Positions 58,928 through 64,000 of a stretch of DNA of 64,000 nucleotides are shown here, in pieces (positions within the stretch are counted from its first letter, which is position 1; each line of letters opens with the position of its first letter). The stretch comes from Robertmurraya sp047302285 (GTDB lineage Bacteria; Bacillota; Bacilli; Bacillales; Cytobacillaceae), in contig NZ_CP154845.1 in the NCBI RefSeq assembly GCF_047302285.1, positions 2,728,001-2,792,000 of the forward strand, in the 5' to 3' direction. Below the pieces are notes generated by a model. The model was not told the origin of the DNA, made no database searches, and saw only the letters and a list, made by a program, of their open reading frames with translations. The translations under genes were made by a program, and so were the position numbers.

Positions 58928-61501
58928 TTAGCCTTTTAATTTTTTATGGAGCTCATAAAGAGTGTTCATCGCTTGCATTGGTGTCATCTCTAGAATATCG
59001 ATTTCTTTAATCTTCTCCAATGCTTTTTTCTCCTTAGAAGTGATAGGAGAAGCCTCTTTGATTACTGGTTCATCAAAGAACGATAATTGATCATTTTCTG
59101 ATTTAAGAGCTTGTATATTTTCCCCTTGACTCTCAAAGTTTTCAAGAATTTCATTCGCTCTTTCAATAAGAGAAGTTGGAAGATTAGCGAGCTGTGCAAC
59201 ATGAATTCCATAGCTCTTATCAGCTGCCCCTTCTTTAATTTTATGAAGGAAAACAACCTTACCATTGTGTTCGATTGCACTGACATGGACATTTTTTAGC
59301 TGATTTAACTCTTTATCAAGAACCGTTAACTCATGATAATGGGTTGAAAATAAAGTTTTCGCTCCAATTTTTTGATGAATGTGCTCAATAATGGCCTGTG
59401 CAAGAGCCATCCCGTCATAGGTTGAAGTTCCACGACCGATTTCGTCGAAAAGAATCAAACTATTCTCCGTTGCATTTTCAATCGCGTTATTCGCTTCGAG
59501 CATTTCAACCATGAATGTACTTTGACCAGAAATCAAATCATCTGCCGCCCCAATACGTGTGAACACTTGGTCGAATATCGGAAGTGTCGCTTCAGTAGCA
59601 GGTACAAAGCATCCGATTTGCGCCAAGATCGCTGTAAGAGCAATTTGTCTCATATACGTACTTTTACCAGACATATTCGGTCCAGTGATCAGAAGTACTT
59701 CTCGATCCCGATCCATGTAGCAATCGTTTGGAACATACTCTTGAGCTTTCATCACTTTTTCCACAACTGGGTGTCTGCCATCCTTCAAAACAATGATTCT
59801 TTCATCCGAAAATTGTGGCTTCACATAATGCCTTTCTTCGCTAATGGCAGCAAAACATTGAAGGACATCGATTTCACTTACAATTTTCGCTAATTGCTGT
59901 AATCTCGGGATATAGCTCTTCACAAACTCTCGAATTTCAGAAAATAGCGTATATTCTAGCTCAACGCTTTTTTCCTCTGCTTGTAAAATAAGAGCTTCTT
60001 TTTCCTTTAAGGCCGGCGTAACAAAACGCTCTGCATTCGTTAACGTTTGCTTTCTTTCATATTGCCCTTCCTCAAGCAAATGGAGATTTGCTTTCGTGAC
60101 TTCAATATAGTAGCCGAAAACACGGTTATAACCAATTTTCAACGATTTGATGCCTGTTTTCTCCCGCTCTTCACGTTCTAACTGGGCAATCCATGTTTTT
60201 CCGTTTCTACTTGCATCACGATAACGATCTAACTCTTCGTGATATCCATCTTGAATAATGTTTCCATCTTTTATTGATAGAGGCGGGTTTTCAACGATTG
60301 CGCGTTCTAGTAAATCGACGACTTCTTCACAAGGATCAAGCTGTGCAGCTAAAAGTTCTGCTTCTTCATGATTCATTTGCGTAATGATATTTTTGAGATG
60401 TGGTATTTGATGAAGTGAACGTTTTAATTGCATCAAGTCACGGGCGTTTACGTTTCCAAAAGCGACTCTTCCTGCCAACCGTTCTAAGTCATATACCTCT
60501 GTTAGTTTTTCACGCATGTCCTGTCGTTCGAAATAATGGGATATGAACAACTCAACGAGAGCTTGACGTCTTAGGATATCCTTTTTTTGAATTAACGGTC
60601 GATCGATCCACTGTTTCAGTAGTCGGCCACCCATTGCTGTCTTCGTTTCATCTAAAAGCCATAACAAGGAACCCTTCTTACCTTTAGAACGAATGGTTTC
60701 AGTAAGTTCTAGGTTTCGTTTTGAATAATAGTCAATTTTCATAAATTGCTGAATCTCATATGATGAAACAGGCTGTAGGTGATCCAACGATCTTTTTTGT
60801 GTTCGGTACAGATAATTGAATAATCTTGAGATCGTACTCGTAAGCTTAGACTCTTCCAATGCGTTAAAAAGTGGTAAAAAGCTTTCGTTTTCGATTACAT
60901 TGTCTTCAAAAGACAGTGTAGCAGCAAAGCGTTCACGTATTTTAAGTTGAAGTGCCTCATCTAACTCAGATGGAATCACGACTTCCTTTGCACCTGAAAG
61001 GGAAATTTCATTTAAAACAAGGTCAAAATTTCCCTCTAGCAACGTAACTTTGCTTTCACCAGTAGAAAGATCACTATAACCAAAGCCATAGCTTCCATCA
61101 GTAAAAGGACTTAATGTCGCAATAAAGTTATTTTCTTTCTCTTGTAAACCGCGCCCCTCCATCATCGTTCCGGGGGTAATTAACTGTACAACTTCACGCT
61201 TGACAACCCCTTTAGCCTGCCTTGGATCCTCTGTTTGCTCACAAATGGCCACTTTAAATCCTTTTTCTACTAATCTTTCTATATATTGAGGGGCAGCGTG
61301 ATAAGGAACTCCGCACATTGGAATCCGCTCATCCGATCCACCTTCACGACTTGTTAGCGTAATTTCAAGTTCCTGAGACGCCTTAAGTGCATCATCAAAA
61401 AACATTTCATAGAAATCTCCTAAACGAAAAAATAAAAAGGCATCTCGGTAGTCTGCCTTCACCTGTAAATATTGTTGTATCATCGGCGTATATGTTGCCA
61501 T
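58928..61501 (-). CDS. mutS: DNA mismatch repair protein MutS
   Basis: The 857-residue protein is a full-length MutS: mismatch-binding FFRLGDFYEMFFDDA (with the Phe-x-Glu), Walker A TGPNMSGKSTYMRQ (about 610), Walker B LILFDEIGRGTSTYDG and the STHYHEL switch, ending in the helical C-terminus. It recognises mismatches and recruits MutL. First gene of the mutSL operon. Confidence 0.98.
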   Translation of the reverse strand: MATYTPMIQQYLQVKADYRDAFLFFRLGDFYEMFFDDALKASQELEITLTSREGGSDERIPMCGVPYHAAPQYIERLVEKGFKVAICEQTEDPRQAKGVVKREVVQLITPGTMMEGRGLQEKENNFIATLSPFTDGSYGFGYSDLSTGESKVTLLEGNFDLVLNEISLSGAKEVVIPSELDEALQLKIRERFAATLSFEDNVIENESFLPLFNALEESKLTSTISRLFNYLYRTQKRSLDHLQPVSSYEIQQFMKIDYYSKRNLELTETIRSKGKKGSLLWLLDETKTAMGGRLLKQWIDRPLIQKKDILRRQALVELFISHYFERQDMREKLTEVYDLERLAGRVAFGNVNARDLMQLKRSLHQIPHLKNIITQMNHEEAELLAAQLDPCEEVVDLLERAIVENPPLSIKDGNIIQDGYHEELDRYRDASRNGKTWIAQLEREEREKTGIKSLKIGYNRVFGYYIEVTKANLHLLEEGQYERKQTLTNAERFVTPALKEKEALILQAEEKSVELEYTLFSEIREFVKSYIPRLQQLAKIVSEIDVLQCFAAISEERHYVKPQFSDERIIVLKDGRHPVVEKVMKAQEYVPNDCYMDRDREVLLITGPNMSGKSTYMRQIALTAILAQIGCFVPATEATLPIFDQVFTRIGAADDLISGQSTFMVEMLEANNAIENATENSLILFDEIGRGTSTYDGMALAQAIIEHIHQKIGAKTLFSTHYHELTVLDKELNQLKNVHVSAIEHNGKVVFLHKIKEGAADKSYGIHVAQLANLPTSLIERANEILENFESQGENIQALKSENDQLSFFDEPVIKEASPITSKEKKALEKIKEIDILEMTPMQAMNTLYELHKKLKG

Positions 61502-61661
61502 GCTAATCCTCCAAAACTAATCTCTCATTAATGATTCTTATTGGTCTATTATATCATAGCTAAATTCGAGCGGAAACGGTTTGCATCCATTACCAAATTG
61601 ATTGCTAAAGATTATGAATCTAGGTAAAATTTGTATAATCAATCTCTTGGGAGGAAGCCTG

Positions 61662-62210
61662 ATGAAATACGATAGCCAACAAAAAACAATTGAAACAGAG
61701 CGGTTACTACTCCGTCTATTAAAAAAATCTGATGCTGAAAATGTACTCCTCCTATGTGACAACTACAATATTTTCAAAAGTACATTGAATTTGCCCTATC
61801 CTTATACATTGGATTGCGCCCTCACATGGATTGCCAATCATGAGCAAAACTTCGAAGTAGACAAAATGTATGAATATGCGATCACCGATAAAATGAATGG
61901 TCAACTTTACGGTGCTATTGCTCTTTCAAATCATCATCAACATAAAAATGGAGAATTGGCCTATTGGATTGGAGAACCCTTTTGGGGAAATGGTTATGCA
62001 ACAGAAGCAGCAGGTGCTATGATAGAATTTGCTTTTAAAGTGAAGGACTTTCATCGTGTCTATGCACGTTATTTTGGTTCGAATCCTGCCTCCGGAAAAA
62101 TCATGAAAAAATGTGGGATGGTATATGAAGGTACCCTCAAAGACCATGTTTTTAAAATCAATCATTATGAAGATTTAATTTATTATGGAATCATTAATCC
62201 ATACAATTGA
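61662..62210 (+). CDS. GNAT acetyltransferase (RimJ/RimL type)
   Basis: The 182-residue protein has the RimJ/RimL layout: ETERLLLRLLKKSDAENVL, GELAYWIGEPFWGNGYATEA with the acetyl-CoA loop, and ARYFGSNPASGKIMKKCGM. Target unknown. ATG at 61662 behind GGGAGG; divergent from mutS. Confidence 0.88.
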   Translation: MKYDSQQKTIETERLLLRLLKKSDAENVLLLCDNYNIFKSTLNLPYPYTLDCALTWIANHEQNFEVDKMYEYAITDKMNGQLYGAIALSNHHQHKNGELAYWIGEPFWGNGYATEAAGAMIEFAFKVKDFHRVYARYFGSNPASGKIMKKCGMVYEGTLKDHVFKINHYEDLIYYGIINPYN

Positions 62211-62220
62211 TTTCAAAAAA

Positions 62221-62253
62221 ATTTGGACTACGCATTAATGAGCGAGTCCAAAT
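62221..62253. terminator. Bidirectional terminator
   Basis: ATTTGGACT/AGTCCAAAT stem extended by CG pairs lies between the converging acetyltransferase and galM genes and overlaps the galM stop. Confidence 0.75.
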
Positions 62254-63278
62254 TGATAAACAGTTCGAGAGTGATAGTTCTCATCCTTTTTCAAAACAAT
62301 CGCAGGAAAATGGGAGTGATGAACAGCATCTGGCAAAGCTTGTGTTTCTAAGCAGAGACCTAAATATTTTCGTGCCTGCACGCCTCTTATTGAAAAATCT
62401 CCTTCTAACGAATTACTCGTATATACTATAACCGCTGGTTCAGTCGTTGAAATCTTTAATGTTCGCCCACTCTTTCTATCCCAAAGGGCTATTTTCTTTT
62501 CATCCTTTAAGAGAAACGGATGGTCATAACCGTCGCCTACTAAACGATTTTGTCGATGCGTCGAACGCATTCCATCTATTAGTTGTCTCCACTGACGAAA
62601 ATCAAATGGAGTACCCTCAACATCAATTAGTCTGCCTGTTGGTAGCATCTCATCATCTAATTCTGCAAATTCGTTACTCTCCATTTTTAACCAATGGTTT
62701 CGAATATCATCTTTTATATTGCCACTCAAATTAAAATAAGAGTGATTGGTCAAATTAACAATTGTTTTTACGTCACTCACTGCTTCATACGAAATCGCCA
62801 ATTCATTCAAATTAGTTAATGTACACGTAACAATAATCCAAAGATTCCCTGGAAATCCCCCTTCTCCATTTGCGCTCAAATAAGAAAATTTCACTCCTAC
62901 ACGATTTTTCTCGTTCACCACTTTTCCAGCCCAAACCACCTGATGCAGACCGCTAGAACCACTGTGGAGACAATTGCCGGAGTCATTTTTTTCTAATTGA
63001 TAGTTTATTCCACCTAGTTCAAACTCAGCATCCTTTATCCGACCAGCAACACGACCGATAATACAGCCAAAATAAGGAGAAGAGCTTCGATATTCATCGA
63101 GACTGTCTAAGCTAAGAACGACATTTTCATATACTCCATCTCGATCTGGAACGACGATTTCAGTAATCGTACAACCATAATCAAGAATTCGAACGAGCAT
63201 ACCATGATCATTGATTAACGTAAATTCGGTTACGGCTTGTTCATCTACATTGCCATAATACTCTTTAACAACTTGCAT
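62235..63278 (-). CDS. galM: Aldose 1-epimerase (mutarotase)
   Basis: The 347-residue enzyme shows GalM signatures: NCLHSGSSGLHQVVW with the catalytic histidine, VNLTNHSYFNLSG, and YDHPFLL; FRQWRQLIDG and LCLETQALPDAVHH near the end carry the catalytic glutamate. It converts alpha and beta sugar anomers. ATG at 63278 follows AGGTGG. It is downstream of xylB, so the pair probably serves xylose use. Confidence 0.93.
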   Translation of the reverse strand: MQVVKEYYGNVDEQAVTEFTLINDHGMLVRILDYGCTITEIVVPDRDGVYENVVLSLDSLDEYRSSSPYFGCIIGRVAGRIKDAEFELGGINYQLEKNDSGNCLHSGSSGLHQVVWAGKVVNEKNRVGVKFSYLSANGEGGFPGNLWIIVTCTLTNLNELAISYEAVSDVKTIVNLTNHSYFNLSGNIKDDIRNHWLKMESNEFAELDDEMLPTGRLIDVEGTPFDFRQWRQLIDGMRSTHRQNRLVGDGYDHPFLLKDEKKIALWDRKSGRTLKISTTEPAVIVYTSNSLEGDFSIRGVQARKYLGLCLETQALPDAVHHSHFPAIVLKKDENYHSRTVYQFGLAH

Positions 63279-63290
63279 TTTATCCACCTA

Positions 63291-64000
63291 TTAGTTGCGA
63301 AAGCTTGCTAAACCTTCACTAATTTCTTTTGTTGATTGATAAACCTTCTTATATAGACGAAAAAGTTCTTCATACTGCCGTACATTTTGTTCAATTGGCT
63401 CATATGTTTTCACAACTTTTGTAAAGCTTTCGGCACATTTATTTAAAGAAGAGTACCACCCACAGCCTAATGCAGCGATCATAGCCGCACCAATACCTGG
63501 TCCTTGTTCACTGGAGAGCTTTTGAATTTTTACATTAAATATATCAGCTTGAATTTGTAACCACGTATCATTCTTTGCTCCACCGCCGATCGAAACAATC
63601 GTGTCGATTTTTTTGCCGCTATCTCTAAAAATTTCAATCGATTCGTTTAGAGAAAAGGTGATTCCTTCAATGACTGCACGTACAAAATCGATTCTCTTAT
63701 GGGAACTATCCACTCCAATAAAGCTTCCACGAATAAGTGCATCGGCATGAGGCGTTCTCTCTCCGACTAGATATGGGGTAAATAATAGACCGTTCGATCC
63801 AATTGGAATCTCATCCAGTCCCGCGAGCACCCCTTCATAATCTTCATGTAGAGCAAAAGTCTCTTTAAACCAACTTAAGCTATACCCTGCTGCAAGAGTC
63901 ACCCCCATCGTATAAAAGGCATTTTCTTTTCCGTGGTTAAAATAATGGACCTTCCCTTCGAAGTTTCGCCCTTTATCCTCTTCATAAGATAGGACGACAC
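63291..64000 (-). CDS. xylB: Xylulokinase, C-terminal part (runs off the window)
   Basis: This is the 3' portion of an FGGY sugar kinase; the frame is open to the window edge, so the start lies outside. Visible are MGVTLAAGYSLSWFKETF, LLFTPYLVGERTPHADALIR, VIEGITFSLNESI, SIGGGAKNDTWLQIQADIFN and the glycine-rich GPGIGAAMIAALGCG. These match xylulokinase more than other FGGY kinases. It phosphorylates D-xylulose. galM follows 12 bases after the stop. Confidence 0.82.
   Translation of the reverse strand, partial: VVLSYEEDKGRNFEGKVHYFNHGKENAFYTMGVTLAAGYSLSWFKETFALHEDYEGVLAGLDEIPIGSNGLLFTPYLVGERTPHADALIRGSFIGVDSSHKRIDFVRAVIEGITFSLNESIEIFRDSGKKIDTIVSIGGGAKNDTWLQIQADIFNVKIQKLSSEQGPGIGAAMIAALGCGWYSSLNKCAESFTKVVKTYEPIEQNVRQYEELFRLYKKVYQSTKEISEGLASFRN

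Noticed and set aside
1..64000. CRISPR arrays, insertion sequences and tRNA genes
   Set aside because: No regularly spaced repeats, transposase frames or cloverleaf sequences were seen by eye; the integration site is mutL, not a tRNA.

Overview
The window is a low-GC Gram-positive (Bacillaceae-type) chromosome segment carrying one complete-looking, contractile-tailed PBSX/Xkd-like prophage of about 56.4 kb, inserted exactly at the 3' end of mutL. The host assignment rests on the linked mutS-mutL operon, strong AGGAGG ribosome binding sites with frequent TTG/GTG starts, a xylulokinase/aldose epimerase pair, and Bacillus phage families (Xkd, YolD, YqaI, DUF771). Genus cannot be fixed from the sequence. 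No rRNA, tRNA or CRISPR array was seen.

Host flanks: the left 592 bases hold one small membrane-protein ORF. The right flank (57.1-64.0 kb) holds mutL, mutS, a GNAT acetyltransferase, galM and the 3' part of xylB. A 58-bp duplication (593-650 and 57057-57114, two mismatches, both synonymous in mutL) marks attL and attR. The phage copy restores the MutL C-terminus.

Prophage, left to right: (a) 0.8-3.0 kb, a conjugation-like cassette (FtsK-type ATPase, replication-relaxation protein, pilin-like membrane protein). (b) 3.3-7.6 kb, accessory genes: regulators, a divergent SOS-type yolD / LexA-HTH / WYL cassette with LexA boxes in both promoters, a Panacea antitoxin with a MazF-like toxin, a GNAT enzyme and an unknown zinc-site protein. 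(c) 7.6-9.2 kb, lysis (amidase, holin, coiled-coil membrane protein). (d) 9.3-10.0 kb, an isolated proteasome-like Ntn hydrolase flanked by terminators. (e) 10.1-32.8 kb, the leftward late operon: terS, terL, portal, head, Xkd tail and baseplate, tail fibre. It contains a programmed -1 frameshift in the tail chaperone gene, a group I intron with an HNH homing endonuclease splitting xkdI, a second free-standing relative of that endonuclease, and a two-gene cargo insert. (f) 32.9-34.0 kb, a SIR2-like probable defence gene with its own terminator. (g) 34.3-51.9 kb, the early/middle leftward operon: sigma-like late activator, Dam methylase, PAPS-reductase-like protein, mini-recombinase, DUF1064 nuclease, MazG, replication protein with internal iterons, MBL enzyme, RecT, a frameshifted SMC-like ATPase, antirepressor and Cro-like regulator. 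A ferritin-like gene sits in it on the opposite strand. (h) 52.0-57.0 kb, the rightward lysogeny block: repressor, lipoprotein, ImmA-like protein, membrane protein, DUF6414 protein and integrase.

How it works together: repressor and Cro-like regulator face each other over four CAAC-N5-GTTG operators. ImmA-like protease and antirepressor would relieve repression. The early operon replicates and recombines the genome, the sigma-like factor probably turns on the late operon, and the integrase acts on attL/attR with TGGGCAAA arm repeats at both ends. The cargo genes (SIR2, toxin-antitoxin, Ntn hydrolase, lipoprotein, DUF6414) are candidates for lysogenic conversion and anti-phage defence.
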